From assembly GCA_963811365.1 (NCBI GenBank), contig CAWEQW010000009.1:124001-188000 (forward strand): a stretch of 64,000 nt of DNA, given 5' to 3'. The first letter of the stretch is position 1, and every line of letters begins with the position of its first letter. Positions 54,944-63,527 of the stretch are shown here, piece by piece. This DNA comes from CAWEQW01 sp963811365 (GTDB lineage Bacteria > Actinomycetota > Actinomycetes > Propionibacteriales > Nocardioidaceae). The position numbers were made by a program, and so were the translations under genes. The notes under the pieces are model-generated. The model searched no databases and was not told the origin of the DNA. It was given only the letters and a program-made list of their open reading frames with translations.

Positions 54944-55359
54944 GGCCGGACCCCTGAACCGTGGTAGAGCAGAGTGAATGTGGCGCGCTGGCAGGCGCCG
55001 GGAGCCTTGGCCGACATGCGGACCGGGACCCTGATCGTGGTGGCGCCGCCCCTGCGGACCCGGCGGCTGCCGTGCCAGCCCGGTGACGTCACCACGGTCG
55101 CGGCGCAGCCCTTCCTGCTCGACCTGGAAGAGCGGACGCTGATGCTGCGGACCGCGATCCGCCACGGGTAGTAGTTGTGGATCCTGAGGCTCGCCGTCCT
55201 GGTGCCGCCGGGGTGGAGACCGGCGACGCCGCCGGAGATCGTGAACGTGTGCCGGTGCTGGGAGGCCCCGCTCGCCGCGGTGCCGGCCAATGCGGCAGCG
55301 AGCAGCAGGACTGCGACCAGCAGCAGCCGGCGGGTGCCGGTGCCGAGCGACGAGAGCAT
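54940..55359 (-). CDS. Small secreted protein, second gene of the 47-56 kb operon
   Basis: 139 residues. An N-terminal hydrophobic segment (RLLLVAVLLLAAALAGTAAS) is a signal peptide or anchor. The rest is a beta-rich domain with FTISGGVAGLHPGGTRTASL, a cysteine in RKGCAATVVTS and a second in GACQRATFTLLYHG. The same layout (L-x-PGG, then N or NP, then GC, then CQ-x-ATFT) is found in the protein of the next upstream gene, so they are distant paralogues. A disulphide between the two cysteines is likely. The stop overlaps the giant gene's ATG (ATGA). It may be a structural or binding partner. Confidence 0.8.
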   Translation of the reverse strand: MLSSLGTGTRRLLLVAVLLLAAALAGTAASGASQHRHTFTISGGVAGLHPGGTRTASLRIHNYYPWRIAVRSISVRSSRSSRKGCAATVVTSPGWHGSRRVRRGGATTIRVPVRMSAKAPGACQRATFTLLYHGSGVRP

Positions 55360-55489
55360 GGCGGGAACCTCGGTTCTGGAAGGGCGACCCGGTCAGCGGT
55401 GACCGGTGGCGACGTTGGGCGACCGGTCGCGACCGGGTGGGGTGGCGGTGCGGGGGTGCCGGCCCGAGCGGCGCCCCCGCCGCTGTCGG

Positions 55490-55945
55490 CTACGGGGTCT
55501 GCGCGTCGACCTTCACCGGGATGGTGAAGGTTGCTCCCTGGCACTCGGTTGCCGCACCGGCAGCCATCGTGACGCCGTCCACGGAGAACGTGAAGTTGTT
55601 GGCGTTCCCGGCCAGCGAGACGTTCAGGCCGGTCTGGTCGGCGAACGTCACCGAGCTCGCGTCACAACCCTGCGCGTCGCTCACGATCGCGCCCGACGTG
55701 CGGCTCACGCCGGTGATCTTGAGGTCGAAGGCGTTCGGGTTGCCGACGTTGAGGTAGAGCTTGCCGGCGCCACCGGGGTACAGGTCGGCAGTCGGCGTCG
55801 CCGCATGCACGGTGATCGCCGTGAGGCTGCCCGCCTTCGCGCTGCCCGAGCCGTTGCCGGACACGAGCCAGGCGGCGAGGGCGATGCCGGCGGTGAGTGC
55901 GATCACCAGGCCGGCGATGAGAGTGACTTTGCTGGATCGCTTCAT
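55490..55945 (-). CDS. Small secreted protein, first gene of the 47-56 kb operon
   Basis: 151 residues. A signal/anchor helix (VTLIAGLVIALTAGIALAAW) is followed by a beta-sandwich-like domain: ADLYPGGAGKLYLNVGNPNA, GCDASSVTFADQTG, and ECQGATFTIPVKVDAQ at the end. The LYPGG-x-NPN pattern recalls exported fibre proteins of the TasA/camelysin kind, but no SipW-type peptidase is nearby and similarity is weak. The ATG has GAGGAGG upstream. The gap to the next gene is 130 bases, with no clear terminator. Confidence 0.8.
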   Translation of the reverse strand: MKRSSKVTLIAGLVIALTAGIALAAWLVSGNGSGSAKAGSLTAITVHAATPTADLYPGGAGKLYLNVGNPNAFDLKITGVSRTSGAIVSDAQGCDASSVTFADQTGLNVSLAGNANNFTFSVDGVTMAAGAATECQGATFTIPVKVDAQTP

Positions 55946-56323
55946 GCGAACCCCTCCTCGTAAAGGGAGGGCCCACGCAGAAGCGCGGCCGCACCGGTTC
56001 CCCCTTGACAGCCGGGCGTCCCCCAGCCGGCTGTCCGAGCTATGTGCTTCCCCCCCGGAAAGTTGGTACTGGGACCACCTTGGGCGGGGCCGCGGCACCG
56101 GACCCAGAGGCGACGTACCCGTCCCGCACGCACGTTGAGGTGGGTTTACTGATAGTCCTGTTAGTTCGTATTAGACGATATGTCACGTATGAGGCAAGCA
56201 TCCTGACTGCTACGAATAGGTGGCGCAGCGCGCGAGCGTGCTGACTCGGTTGGGCCCGGTTTGTGATGAGTTGTGGCTAGCAGACGGCCGACTATCCGGC
56301 ATACCGGGCACTGGTCGGCGCCC
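55946..56323 (-). promoter_or_regulatory. Leader and promoter region of the secreted operon with a stem-loop
   Basis: No gene is seen in these 378 bases. 56140-56220 is the most AT-rich stretch in the window and probably holds the leftward promoter. Closer to the gene, 56007-56015 and 56027-56035 form a perfect nine-base stem (GACAGCCGG) with an 11-base loop. Several C-runs, read as G-runs in the RNA, lie on either side. The long structured leader suggests post-initiation control, but it does not fit any riboswitch class I can recognise. Confidence 0.45.
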
Positions 56324-56797
56324 TCAGAACCCGTGCGTCAGGATCGCCGGGACGGGGGCCAGCCCGGTCAGCTGGTCGCCGAGCAGCCGGAGCACCCTCT
56401 GCTCGTGCGGCACGACCGGCTCGGGCAGCACGTCGAGGGGGAACCAGCGGAGGTCGGCCGCCTTGTGGGCTTCGAGGATCCGCGGCTCGCCGGTCCAGGT
56501 GTGGCTGGTGAAGAACCAGTCCACGCGCTCGTCCACCGGGTCGTCGCCGGCTCCCGTCCGGTGCATGCTGCACAGCGGCGACAGCGCCACGTCCGCGATC
56601 CCGACCTCCTCGGCGGCCTCGCGGATCGCCGCCTCCAGGACCGACTCCCCGCGCTCGACGTGACCGGCGACCGCCGCGGCCCAGTGACCGTCCAGGTAGC
56701 CGGTGCCCTCGCGCAGCTGGAGCAGCACCTCCGTGACGGCGTCACGATCACGGAGCAGGAAGACGTACGCCGCGGGCACCACCACGAACCGGTCCAT
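56324..56797 (-). CDS. Nudix hydrolase
   Basis: 157 residues. The Nudix box GHVERGESVLEAAIREAAEEVG (G-x5-E-x7-R-E-x2-E-E-x-G) is complete at about residues 44-65 and binds the magnesium for pyrophosphate cleavage. The start MDRFVVVPAAYVFLLRDRD and the later HTWTGEPRILEAHKAADLRW match small hydrolases of NTP or dinucleotide type. The substrate is unknown. TAGGGT on the reverse strand stands eight bases before the ATG, so the mRNA is nearly leaderless. Confidence 0.9.
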   Translation of the reverse strand: MDRFVVVPAAYVFLLRDRDAVTEVLLQLREGTGYLDGHWAAAVAGHVERGESVLEAAIREAAEEVGIADVALSPLCSMHRTGAGDDPVDERVDWFFTSHTWTGEPRILEAHKAADLRWFPLDVLPEPVVPHEQRVLRLLGDQLTGLAPVPAILTHGF

Positions 56798-56819
56798 GCC
56801 CGCCGACCCTAGAGGGAGC

Positions 56820-57167
56820 TCAGCCGTGGGAGTGGCCCGGGTTGCGGTTCGGGTCGAACTCGTGCTTGTTCGCCACCCCCGCCGGGTTCTCCTCCTCGTT
56901 GTGGATGGCCGACGGGTCGTCGTCGTGCCCGGACGGGTCGACGGGACTCGCCCCGTCGGTGCGTCCGACCGTGGAGGACAGGCTGCCCATGCTCTCGACC
57001 GTGCCGGCCTCCGGCTCGGGCGCGGTGCCGCCGTGGTCGTCAAGCGGCGGAGCCACCCGCTCGCTGCTGATCCCCAGGTCACCTGCCAGGCTCTCGGGGC
57101 CGCCCGAGCCCGGGTTGGACTCCGCGTTCTCGCTCTCGACCGGCTCGGACCGGCGCTCGTCGCTCAC
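56820..57167 (-). CDS. Acidic disordered hypothetical protein
   Basis: 115 residues rich in Glu, Asp, Ser, Gly and Pro, with no hydrophobic core, membrane segment or cysteine. It ends in a His/Gly-rich tail (NRNPGHSHG). GTG start, overlapping the stop of the next upstream gene (GTGA), so it is coupled to it. No family is recognised. The coupling and normal codon bias argue that it is real. Confidence 0.6.
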   Translation of the reverse strand: MSDERRSEPVESENAESNPGSGGPESLAGDLGISSERVAPPLDDHGGTAPEPEAGTVESMGSLSSTVGRTDGASPVDPSGHDDDPSAIHNEEENPAGVANKHEFDPNRNPGHSHG

Positions 57168-57427
57168 TGGTCCGCCACCTTCCCGGACGTGGCTGCGTTC
57201 ACCGGTGAGCCCTCGGCAGGCACCGGCGCGTCGGCCGGGGTCGACTCCGGCTCACCCTCGGTGTCGTAGGTGACCCCGGTGTCCACCGAGACTCCACCCG
57301 ACTGCTCCGACGACTCGTACTCTCCGGGGGTCTCCTCGCCCGACCGGCTGCTCACCGGGTCGTCGAGGCTCTCGTCGGCCCCGTAGCCGGCGCGCCCCGG
57401 GACGTTCGGTGCGGTGTCGTTGCTCAT
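57164..57427 (-). CDS. Acidic disordered hypothetical protein
   Basis: 87 residues, acidic and Ser/Gly/Thr-rich (GEETPGEYESSEQSGGVSV), predicted unstructured. The ATG has GAGGAGG upstream. Its stop overlaps the next gene's start, and it follows the Pro-rich gene upstream by 10 bases. Function unknown. Confidence 0.6.
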   Translation of the reverse strand: MSNDTAPNVPGRAGYGADESLDDPVSSRSGEETPGEYESSEQSGGVSVDTGVTYDTEGEPESTPADAPVPAEGSPVNAATSGKVADQ

Positions 57428-57437
57428 GCGTGCCTCC

Positions 57438-57755
57438 TCACTCGCCGCCGGACCCGTCGGAAGGCTGGCCCTCCGACGTCCCGGCGTTCTGCTGCTGGCC
57501 CGGCACCGGCTCACCTTCCGGTCCCGGCGCCGGGACCGGCGTCGGGATGGTGGCGGGCCCGCCGGGCTTGCTGCTGGGCTGGACGTGCGGCTCGGTCGGC
57601 TGCTCGCCGGGAGACGTCGACGTCCGCGGGTCGTCGACCTGCTGCGGCTCTCCCGGCTGGGCCGGTGAGCCGGGTCCACCCGGCGTCTGTGCCCCGGATG
57701 CCGCGTCACCGCGTTGCGGCCCGCCGGGAGGCGTGGGTGGGTCGGAGGTGGCCAT
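57438..57755 (-). CDS. Proline-rich disordered hypothetical protein
   Basis: 105 residues, about one quarter Pro, with Gly, Gln and Ser (PTPVPAPGPEGEPVPGQQQN). No fold or membrane segment is seen. It is the first of three adjacent leftward genes for disordered proteins and is divergent from miaA, with a 57-base gap that must hold both promoters. Function unknown. Confidence 0.55.
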   Translation of the reverse strand: MATSDPPTPPGGPQRGDAASGAQTPGGPGSPAQPGEPQQVDDPRTSTSPGEQPTEPHVQPSSKPGGPATIPTPVPAPGPEGEPVPGQQQNAGTSEGQPSDGSGGE

Positions 57756-57812
57756 GTCCGAGGCGTACCCGCGGGCCTGGCCGTGAAACACCGATCTGGG
57801 AGACTGCCGGTC

Positions 57813-58763
57813 ATGATCGCGCGCCCCGGGAGCACGCCCGACGCTCCGGGCCGTGAGCCGGTTGCCCGGGTCGTGGCTGTGGTCGGCCCGACCGCAGCGG
57901 GCAAGTCCGAGCTCTCGCTGGACCTCGCCGAGGCGCTCGGCGCGGAGATCGTGAACACCGACTCCATGCAGGTCTACCGCGGCATGGACATCGGCACCGC
58001 CAAGCTGCCGGTCGCCGAGCGTCGTGGCATCCCGCACCACCTCCTGGACCTGCTCGACGTGACGGAGCCGGCGACCGTGGCGGAGTTCCAGGGCTGGGCG
58101 CGAGCGGTCGTCGACGACTGCCGCGGGCGGGGGGTGACTCCTGTGCTCGTCGGTGGCTCCGCGCTCTACACCCGCGCGGTGCTCGACCGCTTCGAGTTCC
58201 CCGGCACGGATCCCGTCGTACGGCGGCGGCTCGAGGCGGAGCTCGCCGACCTCGGCCCTATGGCGCTGCACCGTCGGCTGGCCGGGACCGACCCCGAGGC
58301 GGCCGCCCGGATCATCGCGACGAACGGGCGTCGGGTGGTGCGGGCGCTGGAGGTCGTCGAGATCACCGGCCGGCCGTTCACGGCGAGCCTGCCGGCGCTG
58401 GAGTACCACTACGACCACGCGTGCCAGATCGGTGTGGACGTCCCCCGACCGGTGCTCGACGAACGGATCGCTGCGCGGGTGCGCCGGATGTGGGAGGCCG
58501 GCCTGGTCGACGAGGTGCGTCGTCTCGCGGAGGCCGGGCTGGCCCGCGGCCGCACGGCGTCCCGCGCGCTGGGCTACCAGCAGGTGCTCGCTCATCTGCG
58601 GGGCCGGATCACCGAGGAGGAGGCGTTCGAGCAGACGGTCGCCGGGACACGCCGCTTCGCCCGTCGCCAGGACAGCTGGTTCCGCAAGGACCCGAGGATC
58701 ACCTGGGTCGGGTGGGACGATCCCGGTCGGCTACGGACCGCGCTCGCGGCTGTCCAGGGTTGA
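57813..58763 (+). CDS. miaA: tRNA dimethylallyltransferase MiaA
   Basis: 316 residues. It transfers the dimethylallyl group to A37 of tRNAs that read U-first codons. The P-loop is VVGPTAAGKSELSLDLAEAL (about residue 22). The DSMQVYRG segment, MDIGTAKL, and ASRALGYQQVLAHLRG near the C-terminus are family signatures. Its product is the substrate of MiaB. The ATG at 57813 gives the usual length. miaA-(ggt)-dapF order on this strand fits the actinobacterial miaB-miaA-dapF block. Confidence 0.95.
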   Translation: MIARPGSTPDAPGREPVARVVAVVGPTAAGKSELSLDLAEALGAEIVNTDSMQVYRGMDIGTAKLPVAERRGIPHHLLDLLDVTEPATVAEFQGWARAVVDDCRGRGVTPVLVGGSALYTRAVLDRFEFPGTDPVVRRRLEAELADLGPMALHRRLAGTDPEAAARIIATNGRRVVRALEVVEITGRPFTASLPALEYHYDHACQIGVDVPRPVLDERIAARVRRMWEAGLVDEVRRLAEAGLARGRTASRALGYQQVLAHLRGRITEEEAFEQTVAGTRRFARRQDSWFRKDPRITWVGWDDPGRLRTALAAVQG

Positions 58764-58816
58764 CCGCTCCGGTGCAGGGGTAGAGGAGCCCGCAGGATCG
58801 TTCTCGGGAGGCCCCT

Positions 58817-60655
58817 GTGCGTCGTACCGTTCCCACCCGCCGCCCCGTCGTCGTGCTCGGCGCGACGGTCGCCGCCGCCCTCGTCGTCGGCACCACAGCC
58901 GCCACCGCCCGGGCGGACGGCGGCCACTACACGACCAAGACACCGACCAGCGTCGGCTTCGGAGGCGCGGTCACCTCGGTCGACCCGGAGGCGTCGCGGA
59001 TCGGTCTCCAGGTGCTGAAGGACGGCGGCAACGCGGTCGACGCCGCGGTCGCGACGGCCGCAGCGCTCGGCGTCACCGAGCCGTACTCCTCGGGGCTCGG
59101 CGGTGGCGGCTTCTTCGTCTACTACGACGCCCGCACCCACCGGGTGCACACCATCGACGGCCGCGAGACCGCTCCGGCCACGATGCCGCACGACGCGTTC
59201 ATCGACCCGTCGACCGGGAAGCCGTGGAACTTCACCCCGGAGCTCGTCACCAGCGGGGTGTCGGTCGGCGTGCCGGGCACGCCGGCGACCTGGCAGACCG
59301 CGCTCGACGAGTGGGGCAGCTACCCGCTGAAGAAGGCGCTGCGGCCCGCCGAGCAGCTGGCCCGCCGCGGCTTCGTCGTGGACAGCACCTTCCGGCAGCA
59401 GACGCTGGAGAACGAGCAGCGGTTCCGGGCCTACACGACGACGCCGAGCCTGTTCCTGCCCGGTGGCGACGCCCCGGCCGTCGGGTCGGTGCTGAGGAAC
59501 CCGGATCTCGCGGCCACCTACGAGCACCTCGGTCGGCGCGGGATGTCGTGGTTCTACCACGGTCCGATCGCCCGGGAGATCGTCCACCAGGCGCAACAGC
59601 CGCCCAGGAGCCCGGCTACGACGCTGCCCGTCCCGCCCGGCTACCTGCGGTTCTCGGACCTTCGCAGCTACCACGCCATCCTGCGCAAGCCGACGCACGT
59701 CGGCTACCGCGGCCTCGACGTGTACGGCATGGCGCCCGCCTCGTCCGGTGGTACGACGGTCGGCGAGGCGCTGAACATCATGGAGCGGTTCGACCTGCCG
59801 CACGCCTCCACTGCCTCGCAGCTGCACCACTACCTCGAGGCCAGCGCGCTCGCCTTCGCGGACCGCAACGCCTACATCGGCGACCCGGCGTACGTCGACG
59901 TCCCGCTGCGCACCCTGCTCTCCGACCGGTACGCCGCCTCACGCGCGTGCCTCGTCAAGGAGGACACCGCCCTGACCAAGCCGGTGGCTGCAGGTGACGT
60001 GCACAGCCACCACCCGGGCTGCCGGCACGCGGCCGCCGGCTCGACGGCCCGCGACACCGAGAACGTCGAGACCACGAACATGACGGTCACCGACCGCTGG
60101 GGCAACGTCGTGGAGTACACCCTCACGATCGAGCAGACCGGAGGCTCGGGGATGCTGCTGCCCGGCCGCGGGTTCCTGCTCAACAACGAGCTGACCGACT
60201 TCAGCGCGGTCTACGACCCCGGCGACCCGAACCGGATCGAGGGCGGCAAGCGCCCGCGCTCCTCGATCTCGCCGACGGTGATCCTGCGGCACGGCAGGCC
60301 GGTGTACGCGCTCGGCTCGCCGGGCGGCTCGACGATCATCACGACCGTGCTCCAGCTTGTCTCGAACCTCGTGGACCGCAAGATGTCGCTGCCGGAGGCC
60401 ATCGCCGAGCCGCGCGCCTCCCAGCGCAACACGGCCTCGGTCACCGCGGAGCAGCCCTTCATCGACGAGTACGGCCCGCTGCTGACGCCGTACGGCCACA
60501 CGTTCACCCCGGCGGGGGCGCCGGGGACGAGTGCGGCCGAGATCGGCGCCGCCACCGCGATCGGCTTCGGCCGGGGTGGTCGCCTCACCGCCGTCTCCGA
60601 GCCGGTCCGGCGCGGCGGCGGGTCGGCGCTGGTCGTCGACCCCACCAGCCCCTGA
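58817..60655 (+). CDS. ggt: Gamma-glutamyltransferase, secreted
   Basis: 612 residues. It hydrolyses or transfers the gamma-glutamyl group of glutathione-like peptides outside the membrane. An N-terminal signal peptide (VVVLGATVAAALVVGTTAAT) ends near residue 33. The large subunit begins with QVLKDGGNAVDAAVATAAAL. Autocleavage should occur before the Thr of ENVETTNMTVTD (about residue 416), and the small subunit has GGSGMLLPGRGFLLNNELTDF and RPRSSISPTVIL. The GTG start has GGGAGG six bases upstream. It stands between miaA and dapF, where it is not usually part of the conserved block. Confidence 0.94.
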   Translation: MRRTVPTRRPVVVLGATVAAALVVGTTAATARADGGHYTTKTPTSVGFGGAVTSVDPEASRIGLQVLKDGGNAVDAAVATAAALGVTEPYSSGLGGGGFFVYYDARTHRVHTIDGRETAPATMPHDAFIDPSTGKPWNFTPELVTSGVSVGVPGTPATWQTALDEWGSYPLKKALRPAEQLARRGFVVDSTFRQQTLENEQRFRAYTTTPSLFLPGGDAPAVGSVLRNPDLAATYEHLGRRGMSWFYHGPIAREIVHQAQQPPRSPATTLPVPPGYLRFSDLRSYHAILRKPTHVGYRGLDVYGMAPASSGGTTVGEALNIMERFDLPHASTASQLHHYLEASALAFADRNAYIGDPAYVDVPLRTLLSDRYAASRACLVKEDTALTKPVAAGDVHSHHPGCRHAAAGSTARDTENVETTNMTVTDRWGNVVEYTLTIEQTGGSGMLLPGRGFLLNNELTDFSAVYDPGDPNRIEGGKRPRSSISPTVILRHGRPVYALGSPGGSTIITTVLQLVSNLVDRKMSLPEAIAEPRASQRNTASVTAEQPFIDEYGPLLTPYGHTFTPAGAPGTSAAEIGAATAIGFGRGGRLTAVSEPVRRGGGSALVVDPTSP

Positions 60656-61021
60656 CCGAGCCGCCGGCCGGCCGTGGTTCACCTGCTGACCGTGATCGGC
60701 CTCCGACCGGTGCTCGGGCTCCCGGCGCCGTACGACACCGTGACCGCGATCGTCACCGGACCGGTGCCGGTCTTGGCGAGCTTCCGGGGGTCGCCGAACT
60801 GGGTGGCTGCTGGTGTCGTGCTGCATGCATACGGGTCGGTGCGACCGGATCGATCGCGAAGCGGGTCGGGGGAGTGGCTGACCGTGACTCCACCGCCACC
60901 GGCCATGATCCCGCGTCGTACAGCGACGTACCAGTTCATCGTGATGGCGCCCCAGGACCACCACGAGGCCCCGACTGGTACGTCGGTGTACGCGGAGCGG
61001 GGCCCTCGACCGATCTGGAGG
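60656..61021. other. Gap after ggt without a convincing gene
   Basis: These 366 bases contain open frames on both strands, but none has a ribosome binding site or recognisable protein. The reverse-strand frame 60679-60939 (86 codons) has no Shine-Dalgarno and a biased composition. No clear terminator stem is seen between the convergent ggt and DUF6297 genes. Confidence 0.4.
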
Positions 61022-62530
61022 TCAGCCGGTCGGGGACCGCCAGGACACCAGGACCACGACGACCAGCCCGCTCAGCCCGATGGAGATGTTCGCGCCGGTC
61101 GCGGTGGGAGAGATCAGCAGTGGCGCGGTGACCAGAAGCAGGACGTCGAAGCCGCGGATCGCAGCGACGTACAGCGACGGCGGCACCGCGCCGATGGGTG
61201 AGGTGACCATCGGCAGCTGGTAGTTCGGGGGCCGCCCGGTCATCCACCTCGTCGTGGTGGCGGTGGCGCCGATCCCGACGGCGACCGCCGCGGCGACACA
61301 GTCTGCCCAGGAGAGCCGCAGCGCGGTGTGCAGCGCCGGGACGGTGCCGAGCGCCCACACGAGGAGCACCACGCCCGGCACCCACAGGCACGCCGCCTTC
61401 GCCTCGGCCGTGGTCATCGGCAGGCAGCGGGCCAGTCCCGGGGTGCGCGAGACCACCCGCAGCGCCGAGAAGAGACCCAGGCCGGCGACCCAGGCGGTGC
61501 CGGTCGCGACCAGCACGACGACCCGTCCCAGACCGACCGAGGCGGACAGGTAGGGCACCACGAGACACGCCGCCAGGACGACGAGCACCTGCGGCGACCG
61601 GCGCAGCCGCACCACGTCGCGCCAGACCAGCGCACGCCCGCCGTGCCCGCGACCGGCGACGGAGCGCACGGTGCTCCGGGCCCGCCAGCGCCGGGCGACC
61701 AGCACGTCGTACACCAGCGCGAAGTCGAGTCCGGCCAGCGCCCCGGACAGGCTCGGCAGCAGTGAGCCGCCGGGGGTCAGCTGAGGGCGGCCCAACAGCC
61801 GCAGGTCGACCAGAGCCCGCCACACCGCCACGCCGGCGAGCAGCCACGACCCGCCCAGCATCGCCGCCCAGAGCGGACCGGCGTGCGGGGGCGCCACTGG
61901 TGGCGCCGCGTTGAACGCCAGCCCGAGCAGCCCGACCCAGACGACCGCGGCGAGCAGCCAGGTCACCACCTGGGCGCCACGTCCCCCGCGGGCCTGGGCG
62001 ACGACCGCGGCACCCACCGTGGCCAGGCAGAGTGCGCCGACGCTCCCCGCGAACGCGGTCACCGAGCTCCCGTCGAACCGACCGAGCGTCGCGGCGCCGG
62101 CGGCCAGCAGCCCACCGAGCAGGAGCGCCACGAGCCCGGTCCCCGCCAGCCGCGGACGCAGCAGCGACCTCCGGCTCACCGGCGCCGGCAGCAGCCAGCT
62201 GCCGATCGCGGGGGAGACCAGCATCGGCCCGAGCAGCCGGGCGGTGGCCAGGCAGACCGTCAGCACGCCGACCGCCGTCAGCCAGGGCAGCAGGTCCCGG
62301 GCGTCGCGGCAGGCGTGGCTGGTGCACACCGACCCGACGGCGGTGCGCACGTTCAGGACCACGTTGACCAGCATCGAGCCGAGCATCAGCGCGGCGAACG
62401 CCGCGATGTAGGCGTCGCCGAGCGCATCCACGAGCCGGGTGTCGGCCCGTCCGCGGCGCCACTCACGGACCTGCCGGCGCAGCTCGCGCACGTCGGGGCC
62501 CGCCGCGGCCTCAGAGGGAAGGGAGACCAT
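61022..62530 (-). CDS. DUF6297 family membrane protein (probable ABC exporter permease)
   Basis: 502 residues with about twelve hydrophobic helices and a central Arg-rich cytoplasmic loop (around ARRWRARSTVRSVAGRG). This actinobacterial family is regularly found beside an ABC ATPase, as here: the ATPase gene ends four bases upstream. It is therefore likely to be the membrane part of an exporter of unknown substrate. The ATG follows so closely that the two genes are translationally coupled. Confidence 0.82.
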   Translation of the reverse strand: MVSLPSEAAAGPDVRELRRQVREWRRGRADTRLVDALGDAYIAAFAALMLGSMLVNVVLNVRTAVGSVCTSHACRDARDLLPWLTAVGVLTVCLATARLLGPMLVSPAIGSWLLPAPVSRRSLLRPRLAGTGLVALLLGGLLAAGAATLGRFDGSSVTAFAGSVGALCLATVGAAVVAQARGGRGAQVVTWLLAAVVWVGLLGLAFNAAPPVAPPHAGPLWAAMLGGSWLLAGVAVWRALVDLRLLGRPQLTPGGSLLPSLSGALAGLDFALVYDVLVARRWRARSTVRSVAGRGHGGRALVWRDVVRLRRSPQVLVVLAACLVVPYLSASVGLGRVVVLVATGTAWVAGLGLFSALRVVSRTPGLARCLPMTTAEAKAACLWVPGVVLLVWALGTVPALHTALRLSWADCVAAAVAVGIGATATTTRWMTGRPPNYQLPMVTSPIGAVPPSLYVAAIRGFDVLLLVTAPLLISPTATGANISIGLSGLVVVVLVSWRSPTG

Positions 62531-62533
62531 CGG

Positions 62534-63181
62534 CTAGCCGGTCTCGCCGAGGGTGAGCCTGGCGTCGGCGACGGCCGCGACCAGCTCGGGGTGGTGGCTG
62601 GCGAGCAGCACCCCGAGGCCGTCGGCCTTCTCCCGCCGGAGCCGCTCGACGAGCCACGCGACGCCTTCGGTGTCCAGCCGCTGCTCCGGCTCGTCGAGCA
62701 CCAGCAGCTTGCGGGGGCGCACGAACGCGCTGGCCAGCGCCAGCCGGCGGCGCTGCCCCGACGACAGGGTGCCGGGCAGCTGCGCGGACTGGGGGACCAG
62801 CCGCACCTCGCGCAGCACGCCGTCGACGACCTCCTCCACGTCCTCGACGCCGTGGGCGCGGGCGAACAGGTCGAGGTGCTCGACGACCGACAGGTCCGGG
62901 AAGAAGTCGAGGTCGTCCATCACCACCGCCATGTCGCGGCGGGTGGCCGGGGATCGCTCGTCGACGGTCTGGCCGTCGAGCTCGACCGTGCCACTGGTGG
63001 GCCGGTCTGCGCCGGTGACGCAGCGCAGCAGCGTGGACTTGCCGGCCCCGTTGCGGCCCAGCAGCGCCAGCGCCTTGCCGGCTCGGAGGTCGAGGTCCAC
63101 GCCCGCAAGGACGTCGACGTCGCCGAAGCGGCGGCTCAGACCGCGCACCCGGAGCAGCGGCTGGGCCTTCCTCGCGGACAT
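62534..63181 (-). CDS. ABC transporter ATP-binding protein, partner of the DUF6297 protein
   Basis: 215 residues, a minimal ABC ATPase. Walker A is LLGRNGAGKSTLLRCV (about residue 40), the signature is TLSSGQRRRLALASAF, Walker B is LLVLDEPEQRLDTEG and the H-loop is LLASHHPELVAA. LSSGQ and DEPEQ replace the usual LSGGQ and DEPT. The ATG is six bases after TACGTT on the reverse strand, a leaderless arrangement. It forms a two-gene operon with the DUF6297 gene. Confidence 0.9.
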   Translation of the reverse strand: MSARKAQPLLRVRGLSRRFGDVDVLAGVDLDLRAGKALALLGRNGAGKSTLLRCVTGADRPTSGTVELDGQTVDERSPATRRDMAVVMDDLDFFPDLSVVEHLDLFARAHGVEDVEEVVDGVLREVRLVPQSAQLPGTLSSGQRRRLALASAFVRPRKLLVLDEPEQRLDTEGVAWLVERLRREKADGLGVLLASHHPELVAAVADARLTLGETG

Positions 63182-63187
63182 GGGCTC

Positions 63188-63193
63188 AACGTA
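63188..63193 (-). promoter_or_regulatory. -10 element (TACGTT, reverse strand) of the ATPase-DUF6297 operon
   Basis: TACGTT on the reverse strand is six bases before the ATG at 63181, matching the leaderless pattern of thyA and others in this window. Confidence 0.5.
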
Positions 63194-63223
63194 GCGGCGC
63201 GCCGCACTCCTCGTGTTGCGGGG

Positions 63224-63454
63224 TCAGGCGAGACTGCCGGCGGCGTGGCGGTCGGCTCCCGTCCGGGGGCCGCTCGCCACGCCGGCCTCGGCGAACGACA
63301 TGAGGTACACCGCCGCGTCGCAGGTCGTGCAGCAGAACTCGCAGCCGTCCGTCGCGCACTCGTCGCGGACCGGCACGAACAGCCGGTCGTCACCGCAGTC
63401 CGGACAGAAGGACACGACCCCGCTCACCATCAACAGGTCAGCCTTGTTCTCCAT
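63224..63454 (-). CDS. Small Cys-rich (zinc-ribbon-like) hypothetical protein
   Basis: 76 residues with five to six cysteines: FCPDCGDDRLFV, then DECATDGCEFCCTTC. A CxxC-type pair and a second cluster suggest a zinc ribbon. The C-terminal 20 residues are flexible. The ATG has GGAG very close upstream. No family name is recognised. It is divergent from dapF and upstream of the ABC/DUF6297 operon on the same strand, 43 bases from its start. Confidence 0.65.
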   Translation of the reverse strand: MENKADLLMVSGVVSFCPDCGDDRLFVPVRDECATDGCEFCCTTCDAAVYLMSFAEAGVASGPRTGADRHAAGSLA

Positions 63455-63515
63455 GTCTCCACGGTCGCAGAGCGCACCGACAGATTCCCGGACAACACGC
63501 CTGAAGGTCCCGTAC

Positions 63516-63521
63516 TAGGCT
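63516..63521 (+). promoter_or_regulatory. dapF -10 element (TAGGCT), leaderless layout
   Basis: TAGGCT lies six bases before the GTG at 63528, with no Shine-Dalgarno between. The arrangement matches thyA at the other end of the window. Confidence 0.55.
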
Positions 63522-63527
63522 GGCGTG

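Noticed and set aside
56007..56035. Possible c-di-GMP riboswitch in the secreted operon leader
   Set aside because: A GGGGGACG segment recalls the GEMM core, but the other conserved blocks and the paired stems are missing.
60679..60939. 86-codon reverse-strand frame after ggt
   Set aside because: No ribosome binding site, no recognisable domain and a composition expected of chance open frames at this GC content.
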